From Alphaproteobacteria bacterium (lineage in GTDB: Bacteria; Pseudomonadota; Alphaproteobacteria; JAJUGE01), in contig JAJUGE010000001.1 in assembly GCA_029268305.1 (NCBI GenBank), positions 1 through 64,000 on the forward strand: 64,000 nt of DNA. Direction: 5' to 3'. This document shows, in pieces, positions 1 through 7,238 of this stretch (the stretch's first letter is position 1; each line of letters starts with the position of its first letter). The position numbers were made by a program, and so were the translations under genes. The notes beneath the pieces were generated by a model, which worked only from the letters and a program-made list of their open reading frames with translations, ran no database searches and was not told the DNA's origin.

Positions 1-548
1 AGGCGGGCTATCGGGAGTCGGACCCCGGCCGGGCAGAGCCGCCGCGCGAAGGGCCATTCTTCCGCTTTCTCACGCGGATTGAGAATGTCGTGATGGCGGC
101 CTTCCTGCTCGCGGCGCTCGCCATCGGCGGGGCGCAGATCGTGCTCCGCTACGTCTTCAACACCGGCTTCGTCTGGTCGGAGGGCGCCGTCGTCGTGCTG
201 ACGATCTGGGGATCCTTGTTCGGCGCGAGCCAGGCGATCACGCGCGGCCTGCATGTGCGGATCGAGTTCATTGCCGACAACCTGCCGGAGCCGTGGCGCA
301 GAGCCGCCGACGTGCTCGCGAACGTGATCTCGGCGGCCTATGTCGGGGTGCTGTGCTGGTGCGGCGTGCTCTACGTCCAGTTCCTGAACAGGATCAACGC
401 CATCTCGATCGATCTCGAACTGCCGGAGTGGCTGATCTACCTGATCGTGCCGATCAGCATGGCGCTCTTTCTCGCCCGCTATCTCAGAGAGATCCTGATG
501 GCATGGAAGGGCAGGGCGGGTCGCGCAGACACCGTCCTCTACGACTGA
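1..548 (+). CDS. dctQ: TRAP transporter small permease (DctQ), 5' end missing
   Basis: This is the small four-TM membrane subunit of a TRAP (tripartite ATP-independent periplasmic) importer, which works with DctM and a periplasmic binding protein. The reading frame is open from base 3. The segment TRIENVVMAAFLL, typical of the conserved start of TM1 in DctQ, lies upstream of the first possible start (GTG at 90, ATG at 93), so the true start is probably outside the window. The stretch VLRYVFNTGFVWSEG followed by LHVRIEFI is the usual DctQ signature. The stop lies 16 bases before dctM. The substrate cannot be read from this subunit. Confidence 0.85.
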   Translation, partial: AGYRESDPGRAEPPREGPFFRFLTRIENVVMAAFLLAALAIGGAQIVLRYVFNTGFVWSEGAVVVLTIWGSLFGASQAITRGLHVRIEFIADNLPEPWRRAADVLANVISAAYVGVLCWCGVLYVQFLNRINAISIDLELPEWLIYLIVPISMALFLARYLREILMAWKGRAGRADTVLYD

Positions 549-564
549 GCGGCGGTCGCAGAGG

Positions 565-1884
565 ATGAGCATCGCCCTCCTGTTTGTCGCCTTCTTCGTG
601 CTCATCCTCATCGGCGTACCGATCGCTGTCGCCCTCGGCGCCTCGGTGCTGCTGTCGGCCATGCTGTTCTCGCCGATGCCGCTCACGATCCTGGGGCAGA
701 AGGTTTACGCGCACCTCGATCATTTCCCGCTCATGGCGGTTCCGTTCTTCTTTCTCGCCGCGGCGTTCATGGAGCGCGGCGACATCGTCCGGCGGCTGGT
801 GGACCTCGCGACCAGGCTGGTGGGTCATTTCCCCGGCGGTCTCGGCATGACTGCGATCCTGGCCTGCATGTTCTTCGCCGCGATATCGGGGTCGAGCGCC
901 GCCACGGTGGCCGCCGTCGGAGGCATCATGTTTCCCGCCCTGGTGAAAGCCGGTTACACCCCTCACTACGCGATCGGCGCCGTCTCCACTGCGGGGGCGA
1001 TCGGCATCCTGATCCCGCCGAGCATTCCGCTGATCCTCTACGGCTTCATCACCGAAACGTCGATTCCGAAGCTCTTTATGGCCGGAATCGTGCCGGGCCT
1101 CGTCTACGGCCTGTTGATGATGATCCTCGCCAACCGGCTCGCGATCCGACAGCGCTACTCGCCGATGCCTGCCGCGACATGGGCCGAACGCGGTCGTTCG
1201 CTGCGGGATGCGGGACCGGCCCTCGGCCTGCCGCTTCTGCTGATCGTCGGCATCTACGGGTTTCCGGCGTTCGAAGCCTTCGGCATGCAGTTCGCGGGCG
1301 GCGCCATCTTCACACCCACCGAGGCCGCGATCGCCTGCAGCGTCTTCGCGCTCGCCGTGGGGATCTTCGTCTACCGTCGGCTGAGCCTGTACGGGGTGGT
1401 CGAGACGGTCGTGGCGACGACGCCGCGCATCGGCATGATCTTCTGGATCATCGTCAATGCGGTGCTGTTCGGGTTCTATCTCGCGCAGCAAGGGGTGCCG
1501 GATACGGTCGCACGTTGGCTGGTCGAGATGAACATGCCGCCGTGGCTGTTCCTCCTCCTCGTCAACCTCGTGCTGGTGGTCGTCGGGCTGTTCATGGACG
1601 GCATACCGGTGATCCTGATGTTCATGCCGGTGCTGTTCCCCGCCGCGCAGGCGATGGGTGTCGATCCGATCCATTTCGGCGTGATCGTGGTGGTCAACAT
1701 CGAGCTTGGTCTCGTGACGCCGCCCGTCGGGGTCAACCTCTATGTCGGCAGCACGATCTCCAACATGCCAATCCACGAAGTTTTCCGGGCTTGCTTGCCC
1801 TGGATCGCGGTCGACGTGATCATGCTGCTGCTGGTGACGTACGTGCCGTTTCTCTCGACGTTCCTGCCCGGATTGATGGGCTGA
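565..1884 (+). CDS. dctM: TRAP transporter large permease (DctM), 439 aa
   Basis: This is the roughly 12-TM substrate-translocating subunit, and its length is normal for the family. Diagnostic motifs are GSSAATVAAVG, the hairpin IGILIPPSIPLILYG, FTPTEAAIACSV and the C-terminal LVTPPVGVNLYV. The ATG lies 16 bases after the dctQ stop, with AGAGG immediately before it, and the gene is followed 30 bases later by the binding-protein gene, so dctQMP is one operon. Uptake is driven by an ion gradient (family knowledge). The long frame antisense to it, at about 484-1893, is an arginine/histidine-rich shadow. Confidence 0.95.
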   Translation: MSIALLFVAFFVLILIGVPIAVALGASVLLSAMLFSPMPLTILGQKVYAHLDHFPLMAVPFFFLAAAFMERGDIVRRLVDLATRLVGHFPGGLGMTAILACMFFAAISGSSAATVAAVGGIMFPALVKAGYTPHYAIGAVSTAGAIGILIPPSIPLILYGFITETSIPKLFMAGIVPGLVYGLLMMILANRLAIRQRYSPMPAATWAERGRSLRDAGPALGLPLLLIVGIYGFPAFEAFGMQFAGGAIFTPTEAAIACSVFALAVGIFVYRRLSLYGVVETVVATTPRIGMIFWIIVNAVLFGFYLAQQGVPDTVARWLVEMNMPPWLFLLLVNLVLVVVGLFMDGIPVILMFMPVLFPAAQAMGVDPIHFGVIVVVNIELGLVTPPVGVNLYVGSTISNMPIHEVFRACLPWIAVDVIMLLLVTYVPFLSTFLPGLMG

Positions 1885-1914
1885 GCGTCGCAATCAATCC
1901 TGGGAGGAAGCGCA

Positions 1915-2919
1915 ATGTTCTCGAAGTTGTCTCGACTGGCGGCGGCAGCGGCCGTCGCCACCGTACTCGCGGCAGGCCCCGCCGTGGCGCAGACGAAGAT
2001 GATCGTCAACAACGATACCGGCTCGGTGTCGCTGAAAGGCCAGACCTGGGAGCATTTCAAGCAACTGGTCGAGGAGCGGCTGGGCGACGAGGTGACGGTC
2101 GAGCTCCATCATGGCGGCGCGCTGTACAGCCAGAAGACCATGCTGCAGGCCGTGCAGCTCGGCGCGATTCACGCGATCGCTCCCGTCGTCGGGGTATTCA
2201 CCGGGACATTCCCGAAGCTGGCGGTGCTCACGCTGCCCTTCCTGCTGACCACGCCGACGGCGATCGAGGCGGCGATGAACGACGAGGCGATCTCGGCCGA
2301 GCTCTTCGACGATCTGCGCGAACAGGGAGTAGAGCCGGTGGCGGTGTGGCTCAACGGGCCGCGCAACGTCGGCCGCAAGGGGCAGCCGGTGCTCACACCC
2401 GCCGACATGAAGGGTGTGAAGATCCGCGTGCCCGGTGGCTCGAACTATGTCGAGGCGTTCCGCGCCGTCGGCGCTAATGTCATCACCATGGATTGGGGCG
2501 AGGTGCCGACCGCGCTGCAGCAGGGGGTGATCGACGCAGTCGAGCCGACCCCGAACGCCTGGCTCTCCAGCCGGCTCTTCGAGATCGCGGACCATATCAC
2601 CGACACTGGCTACATCTACGATTTCTACATCGTCGGGTTGAACAAGGCGTGGTGGGACGGGCTCTCTCCGAACGTCCGCGAAGAGCTTCAGACGATCATG
2701 GACGAGACGACGAAGTGGAATTGGGAGAACACCGACCGCGTAAACGCCGAGGCCGAGGAGAAGATGATGGCCGAAGGGGCCACGATCCACAAGCTGACCG
2801 ACGAGCAGCGCAGCCAGTGGAAGGAAGCGATGCGGCCGGTGTGGGACAAGCTGGGTCGATCCTTGATCGGCGACGAGGTTATGGAGCGTTTGATCGAGAT
2901 CGGTGAGCAGAACGGCTGA
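1915..2919 (+). CDS. dctP: TRAP transporter substrate-binding protein (DctP), 334 aa
   Basis: This is the periplasmic receptor of the TRAP system. A Sec signal peptide (residues 1-26, ending GPAVAQ) is followed by the DctP fold. KGVKIRVPGG contains the family's ligand-contacting arginine (R171), which normally pairs with a carboxylate, and it is followed by the typical MDWGEVPTALQQGVIDA block. GGGAGGA precedes the ATG. The downstream neighbours are lactone and sugar-acid type enzymes on the other strand, so an organic or sugar acid is a reasonable guess for the ligand. It is last in the operon, and a hairpin follows at 2963. Confidence 0.93.
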   Translation: MFSKLSRLAAAAAVATVLAAGPAVAQTKMIVNNDTGSVSLKGQTWEHFKQLVEERLGDEVTVELHHGGALYSQKTMLQAVQLGAIHAIAPVVGVFTGTFPKLAVLTLPFLLTTPTAIEAAMNDEAISAELFDDLREQGVEPVAVWLNGPRNVGRKGQPVLTPADMKGVKIRVPGGSNYVEAFRAVGANVITMDWGEVPTALQQGVIDAVEPTPNAWLSSRLFEIADHITDTGYIYDFYIVGLNKAWWDGLSPNVREELQTIMDETTKWNWENTDRVNAEAEEKMMAEGATIHKLTDEQRSQWKEAMRPVWDKLGRSLIGDEVMERLIEIGEQNG

Positions 2920-2962
2920 CGCCCGACTGCCGGATTTCGCCCGCAGGCCGTTCGGGAAATCG

Positions 2963-2991
2963 GATGCCGCGTCGCTCCCTGCGGCATCTTT
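2963..2991 (+). terminator. Hairpin terminator after dctQMP
   Basis: The 8-bp perfect stem GATGCCGC/GCGGCATC (2963-2970 and 2981-2988), with a 10-base loop, is followed by TTTC. It lies in the gap between the convergent dctP and GNAT genes. The T tract is short, so intrinsic termination is likely but not certain; it may serve both strands. Confidence 0.5.
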
Positions 2992-3003
2992 CATGCCGAT
3001 AGC

Positions 3004-3738
3004 TCACTCGCCGGAAGCCTCCTGCGCCTGTTGGGTGAGTTCCCGCAAGCTCCGGCGCTGGCGGCCATCCGCATCGAAGTTCGCGGGGTCGAGCCAGGTC
3101 TCGAAGGCGATCTTGATCGCCGGCCATTCCGCGTCGAGGATCGAAAACCAGGCGGTATCCCGATTGCGGCCCTTGTAGACGACCGCCTGGCGGAACAGGC
3201 CTTCGTAGCGGAAGCCGTAACGCTCGGCCGCAGCTCGAGAGGCCGCGTTCAGGGAGTCGCATTTCCACTCGTAGCGGCGATAACCGAGCTCATCGAACAC
3301 GCGGCGCATCATCAGGTACATCGCTTCCGTCGCCGCCGGCGTGCGCTGAAGCCGAGGTGAGAAGTTGATGTTGCCTACCTCTATGACGCCGTTGTTCGGA
3401 TCGATGCGCATGAAGGTGGCGACGCCTACCGCCCGGCCGCTCACATTGTCGATGATCGCGAAGAAGAGCGGATCGTCGGAGCTCGCCACTTTTTCGACCC
3501 AGGCGCGATAGCTTTCGGCCGACGGAAACGGCCCGATCGCGAGATATGTCCAGTTGCGCCCCTCGCGATCGTCGGAGTTCGCGTCGTAGAGCTCGTCGGC
3601 ATGGCGGGCGGGGTCGAGCGGCTCGAGCCGGCAATATCGGCCCTGCATCGGCATCCGCGGCGGCCGTGGCCTCGCCGACCAGTCCGGCACCGGGAATCCG
3701 ATTGGCTGGCCAAGCCCGTTCGTGGTCGGCTCTCTCAT
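3004..3738 (-). CDS. GNAT acetyltransferase, RimJ/RimL type, 244 aa
   Basis: This is a GNAT-fold N-acetyltransferase of the Acetyltransf_3 (RimJ/RimL) group, using acetyl-CoA on an amine whose identity is unknown. Visible features are the beta4 strand EVGNINFSPRLQ, the helix region TPAATEAMYLMMRRVFDELGYRR, and the C-terminal block WKCDSLNAASRAAAERYGFRYEG, which is the classic end of this subgroup. About 30 residues precede the domain. It lies 22 bases after the amidohydrolase gene on the same strand, probably as the last gene of the SMP-30/amidohydrolase/GNAT operon. It may have no metabolic link to the lactonases. Confidence 0.85.
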   Translation of the reverse strand: MREPTTNGLGQPIGFPVPDWSARPRPPRMPMQGRYCRLEPLDPARHADELYDANSDDREGRNWTYLAIGPFPSAESYRAWVEKVASSDDPLFFAIIDNVSGRAVGVATFMRIDPNNGVIEVGNINFSPRLQRTPAATEAMYLMMRRVFDELGYRRYEWKCDSLNAASRAAAERYGFRYEGLFRQAVVYKGRNRDTAWFSILDAEWPAIKIAFETWLDPANFDADGRQRRSLRELTQQAQEASGE

Positions 3739-3760
3739 GTCACTGTCATCTCGCTGGCGT

Positions 3761-4681
3761 TCATGCCGGTGGGAAACCGTAGAGCCGCGCAGGGTTGGCG
3801 GCCAGAATATCGCTGAAGATGGATTCGTCGCCGATCATGTCGGCATAGAGGTCGATTTGTGCACCATCGTCTATCGGCAGGAACTCCAAGGGCGGGGCCG
3901 ACTTGTCGGCTCCGTGCGGATGCGGGCCGGTGTGCGGCCAGTCGGTGCCCCAGACGAGACGGTGCGGCGCCGCGTCGACCATGGCCGAAAGCATCGGCCG
4001 GACGTCGGCATAAGTGGGTTCCGCCTGCGAGACGCGATGAAGGCCGCTGATCTTGACCCAGCATCGATCGCCTTCGAGAGCTCGCAGCAATTCCCGAAAG
4101 CCCGGATGCGCGAGGCCGGCGCTGGCAGGTACATTGCCCATGTGATCGATGACGAGATCCGTCGGGAGATGCTGCGCGAAGGCGAGCACGTCCGCCAGCC
4201 GATCGGGCGGTGCGAAGACCTGCACGTGCCAACCGAAGCCGGCGATGCGGCGGGCGAGCTCGGCGGTTGCCGTCGCGATGCCGCTGCCGCTGCCCTGAAT
4301 GGAGGCGAGATTGATGCGGATGCCGCGCACGCCCTTCTCGTGCATTCGCTCCAGCTCCGCGTCTGGCGTGGCATCGTCTATGACGGCGATGCCTCGGCAA
4401 CGGCCCTGCACCTCGTCCATTGCGTCGAGCATCCGGCTGTTGTCGGTGCCGTAGGCGCTCGGCTGCACGAAGACCATTCGCGCAATGCCGAGCGTGTCGC
4501 AGAGAGCGAGGTATGTCTGGAGCGCGGCGTCGGGTGGGGTGTAGCTCCGGTTCGGGCTATAGGGGTAACGTTCCGCTGGTCCGAAGACGTGGAAGTGGCA
4601 GTCCGTCGCTCCCCGGGGCATGGCGAAGCGCGGACGCGTCATCGGCTCTGCCGCTTTCGGCGGAAGATCGGCCGCGGTCAT
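3761..4681 (-). CDS. Lactonase-type amidohydrolase (LigI/galactarolactone isomerase-like), 306 aa
   Basis: This is a TIM-barrel amidohydrolase of the small group containing 2-pyrone-4,6-dicarboxylate lactonase and D-galactarolactone isomerase. The strand-1 HxH motif is DCHFHVFGP (H29, H31). LVIDHMGN supplies the later His and VWGTDWPH the terminal Asp. These enzymes open or isomerise carboxylated lactones. It starts 10 bases after the SMP-30/gluconolactonase gene, so two lactone-handling enzymes share a transcript, and a TRAP importer lies next door. I infer a sugar-acid or aromatic-acid lactone substrate; which one cannot be told from sequence. A weak GAGG precedes the ATG. Confidence 0.85.
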   Translation of the reverse strand: MTAADLPPKAAEPMTRPRFAMPRGATDCHFHVFGPAERYPYSPNRSYTPPDAALQTYLALCDTLGIARMVFVQPSAYGTDNSRMLDAMDEVQGRCRGIAVIDDATPDAELERMHEKGVRGIRINLASIQGSGSGIATATAELARRIAGFGWHVQVFAPPDRLADVLAFAQHLPTDLVIDHMGNVPASAGLAHPGFRELLRALEGDRCWVKISGLHRVSQAEPTYADVRPMLSAMVDAAPHRLVWGTDWPHTGPHPHGADKSAPPLEFLPIDDGAQIDLYADMIGDESIFSDILAANPARLYGFPPA

Positions 4682-4691
4682 TTGCGAATCC

Positions 4692-5612
4692 TCATGTATG
4701 GGAGAACATCGGGCGGCCGGGCACGGTCAGTTTGGCGCGCAGGATCGTGCCGCTCCGCGATTCGGTGATGTAGAGCTCGGTTCGGTCGGGACCGCCGTAG
4801 GCGACGTTCGTGGTGTAGAGGCCGTTGCACGACCTGATCCGATAGATCGGGTCGCCGAGGCGGTCGAAGAGCCAGACGACGCCATATCCCGCATGGGCCA
4901 CTGCGAGATTCTCCTCCTCGTCCATGGCGAGCCCGTCCGGCCCGGCGAGGCCGCCCGACATCTGGATGAAAACGCCGGTCTTGGCGACCGCGCCATCCGG
5001 GAAGAGACGCACCCGCCAGATCGCGTTGGCGCGCGTCACAGCGAGCAGAATCGCGTTCTCCTTCGGCGTGAGCACGAGGCCGTTGGGGCTCGGCACATTG
5101 TCGAGCAGAACGTCCAGCTGGCCGCTCTCGCGCAACCGGTACAGGCGGCCGCGCGGCTCCTGCATTCCGCTCTGGCCCTGGTCGGTGAAATAGAGGTCGC
5201 CGTTGCTGGCGAAGACGAGGTCGTTGCAGCCGATGAAGCGTTCCATCCGCGGGCGATCGAGAAGCGCTTCGACCCTTCCGCTCGCGGGGTCGAGGGTCAT
5301 GATCCCGTTCTTGTGATCGGCGATGTAGATACGGCCGTCGCGGTGGATCTTCAGTCCGTTCGGCTCTCCGTCATACTCGGCGACGGTCGTGAACTCGCCT
5401 GTCGGCGAGACGCGGAAGATGCGCCCGAAGGGAATGTCGACGCACCACAGATTGCCGTCGCGATCGAATGCGGGCCCTTCGAGAAAGCAATCGACGTTCT
5501 CCCCCGGATGCTGCATGCGGGCCCAGAAGGACTCTTCCGGCTTGCGGCGAAGCGAATCGGGCAGGCGCGCGAAAACCTCGGTCTCGATGATTTCGGGTGG
5601 GGCGGTGAACAT
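4692..5612 (-). CDS. SMP-30/gluconolactonase/LRE family lactonase, 306 aa
   Basis: This is a six-bladed beta-propeller lactonase that hydrolyses sugar or other lactones with a divalent metal. Candidate metal ligands by family pattern are E45 (LEGPAFD), N177 (PSPNGL) and D226 (GPDGLAMD), with N130 (GCNDLVF) in the substrate position. There is no signal peptide, so it is cytoplasmic. It is the first gene of a leftward operon with the lactonase-type amidohydrolase and a GNAT gene. GAGGGA precedes the ATG. It diverges from the GST gene at 5736 across 123 bases that should hold both promoters. Confidence 0.9.
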   Translation of the reverse strand: MFTAPPEIIETEVFARLPDSLRRKPEESFWARMQHPGENVDCFLEGPAFDRDGNLWCVDIPFGRIFRVSPTGEFTTVAEYDGEPNGLKIHRDGRIYIADHKNGIMTLDPASGRVEALLDRPRMERFIGCNDLVFASNGDLYFTDQGQSGMQEPRGRLYRLRESGQLDVLLDNVPSPNGLVLTPKENAILLAVTRANAIWRVRLFPDGAVAKTGVFIQMSGGLAGPDGLAMDEEENLAVAHAGYGVVWLFDRLGDPIYRIRSCNGLYTTNVAYGGPDRTELYITESRSGTILRAKLTVPGRPMFSHT

Positions 5613-5735
5613 GCCTGCTTCCCTCGCACCGGCAGGATCGTCACGATAAGCCGCGGCGGAAAATCATCAAGCGCGAACGCAAATCCATTGTATCGTGCTC
5701 GCCCGCGGCAGAACGGGGTCGAACAGGAGGGACGC

Positions 5736-6356
5736 ATGCTGAAGATCTGGGGGAGATCGTCATCCAGCAACGTGGCCAAGGTATGCTGGGCCTGCGGCGA
5801 GATGGGACTTGCCTTCGAGCGCTATGACGTAGGGGGCGATTTCGGCGGCAACGATACTCCCGAATATCTCGCGATGAACCCGAACGGTCGGGTGCCCACA
5901 ATCGACGACGACGGCTTCGTCCTCTGGGAGTCGAATGCGATCGTGCGCTACCTCGCGCGCAAGCACGACCAGGGCGGCCTCTGTCCCTCCGACCCCCGAG
6001 CGTATGCGGATGCCGATCGCTGGATGGACTGGCAGCAGACGACGCTCGGTCCCGCCTTCAGCCCGTTCTTCAGACAGATGGTCATGACCCCGCCGGCAGA
6101 GCGCCGGCAGTCGGTCATGGATGCTTCCGTGAAGGAGACGGCACAGGTGCTCGGCATTCTCGAGCGGCACCTGCAGACGCGCGATTACATGCTCGGCGAT
6201 CGCCTCACCATGGCCGACATCCCGTTGTGCGCCGTGATCTATCGCTGGTTCGAAATGGACATCGACCGGCCGGCGCTGCCGGCAGTCGAGGCGTACTATC
6301 GGCGGCTTGCGGCCCGGAAGCCGTTCCAGGACTACGTAACGCTGATGCGCAAATAG
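5736..6356 (+). CDS. Glutathione S-transferase family protein, 206 aa
   Basis: An N-terminal thioredoxin-fold domain (about 1-78) has the glutathione-site pattern NPNGRVPTIDDDG followed by WESNAIVRYL. It is followed by an all-helical C-terminal domain with LTMADIPLCAVIYRW. The N-terminal GRSSSSNVAKV offers a serine in the catalytic position, as in theta/beta-like classes. A strong AGGAGG five bases before the ATG at 5736 fixes the start; the frame extends further upstream but across the divergent promoter and antisense to the SMP-30 gene. A second GST follows 24 bases later. The substrate is unknown; detoxification or ring/ether cleavage are possible. Confidence 0.9.
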   Translation: MLKIWGRSSSSNVAKVCWACGEMGLAFERYDVGGDFGGNDTPEYLAMNPNGRVPTIDDDGFVLWESNAIVRYLARKHDQGGLCPSDPRAYADADRWMDWQQTTLGPAFSPFFRQMVMTPPAERRQSVMDASVKETAQVLGILERHLQTRDYMLGDRLTMADIPLCAVIYRWFEMDIDRPALPAVEAYYRRLAARKPFQDYVTLMRK

Positions 6357-6380
6357 GCGGCAACGGGGAGGGACCGTCCG

Positions 6381-7082
6381 ATGATAGATCTCTATTACTG
6401 GCCGACATCCAACGGCAAGAAGATCAGTATCATGCTGGAGGAATGTGGCCTGCCCTATAAGGTGATCCCCGTAAACATCGGCGCGGGCGAGCAGTTCGAG
6501 GAGCACTTTCTGGAGATCAGCCCGAACAACCGCATCCCGGCGATCGTCGACCACGACCCCCCGGGCGGTGGTGGGCCGATCTCCATCTTCGAATCCGGTG
6601 CGATCTTGCAGTACCTGGCCGAGAAGACCGGCAAATTCTGGCCGCAGGACCTCCGTGGGAAATACGAGGTCACGCAGTGGCTCATGTGGCAGATGGGCGG
6701 CCTCGGCCCGATGGCCGGACAGGCCAATCATTTCCGTAACTCGATGCCTGGGCAGAGCGACTACGCGGTCAAGCGCTATACGGACGAATGCAATCGGCTC
6801 TATGGCGTGATGAACAGGCGTCTCGCCGATCGACAGTTTCTCGCCGGCGATTTCTCGATCGCGGACATCGCTTGTTACGGCTGGGTCCAGGGCCATGAGC
6901 GGCAGGGACAGACTCTCGAAGAGTTTCCGAACGTTCGGCGGTGGTTCGAGGACATGGGCGCTCGCCCGGGTGTGGCGCGCGGGGCCGCTGTCGGAAAGGA
7001 TCTCCGCAAGTCACCCGACCAGGAGACGCCGGAGGAACGGGAATTGCGGATCAAGACGATGTACGGCCAGCGCGCGCGCTGA
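6381..7082 (+). CDS. Glutathione S-transferase, YghU/YfcG-like, 233 aa
   Basis: This is a GST of the bacterial Nu/YfcG-YghU type, often described as glutathione-dependent disulfide-bond oxidoreductases. It shows the thioredoxin-fold start IDLYYWPTSNGKK, the site ISPNNRIPAIVDHD, IFESGAILQYLAEKTG, and the characteristic QWLMWQMGGLGPMAGQANHF of this subgroup. The C-terminal domain carries the GST N-capping box (FSIADIACYGW). GGGAGGG precedes the ATG. It is the second gene of a GST pair with the gene at 5736, from which it is quite diverged, so they are not a recent duplication. Confidence 0.92.
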   Translation: MIDLYYWPTSNGKKISIMLEECGLPYKVIPVNIGAGEQFEEHFLEISPNNRIPAIVDHDPPGGGGPISIFESGAILQYLAEKTGKFWPQDLRGKYEVTQWLMWQMGGLGPMAGQANHFRNSMPGQSDYAVKRYTDECNRLYGVMNRRLADRQFLAGDFSIADIACYGWVQGHERQGQTLEEFPNVRRWFEDMGARPGVARGAAVGKDLRKSPDQETPEERELRIKTMYGQRAR

Positions 7083-7238
7083 TCGAAAGACCGGCGCGGA
7101 AGGCAACCGACAGAGGCAATTGACTGCAGAACGGGCGCCGGAGGCCGAGGGAGCGCCGCTCTCGAGGGCTCTGTGCTGGACACCGCACCTGGGCTCCTGC
7201 TACCTGCACCACCACAAAAAAGTGCAACAGAGGCGAGC

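Noticed and set aside
484-1893. 469-codon frame on the minus strand opposite dctM
   Set aside because: Composition (His, Asp, Arg, Glu) and lack of any domain are typical of the antisense of a GC-rich gene; dctM is certain.
4620-5735. Long 5' extension of the glutathione transferase frame
   Set aside because: It runs antisense to the lactonase gene and through its promoter; the strong AGGAGG and thioredoxin-fold start are at 5736.
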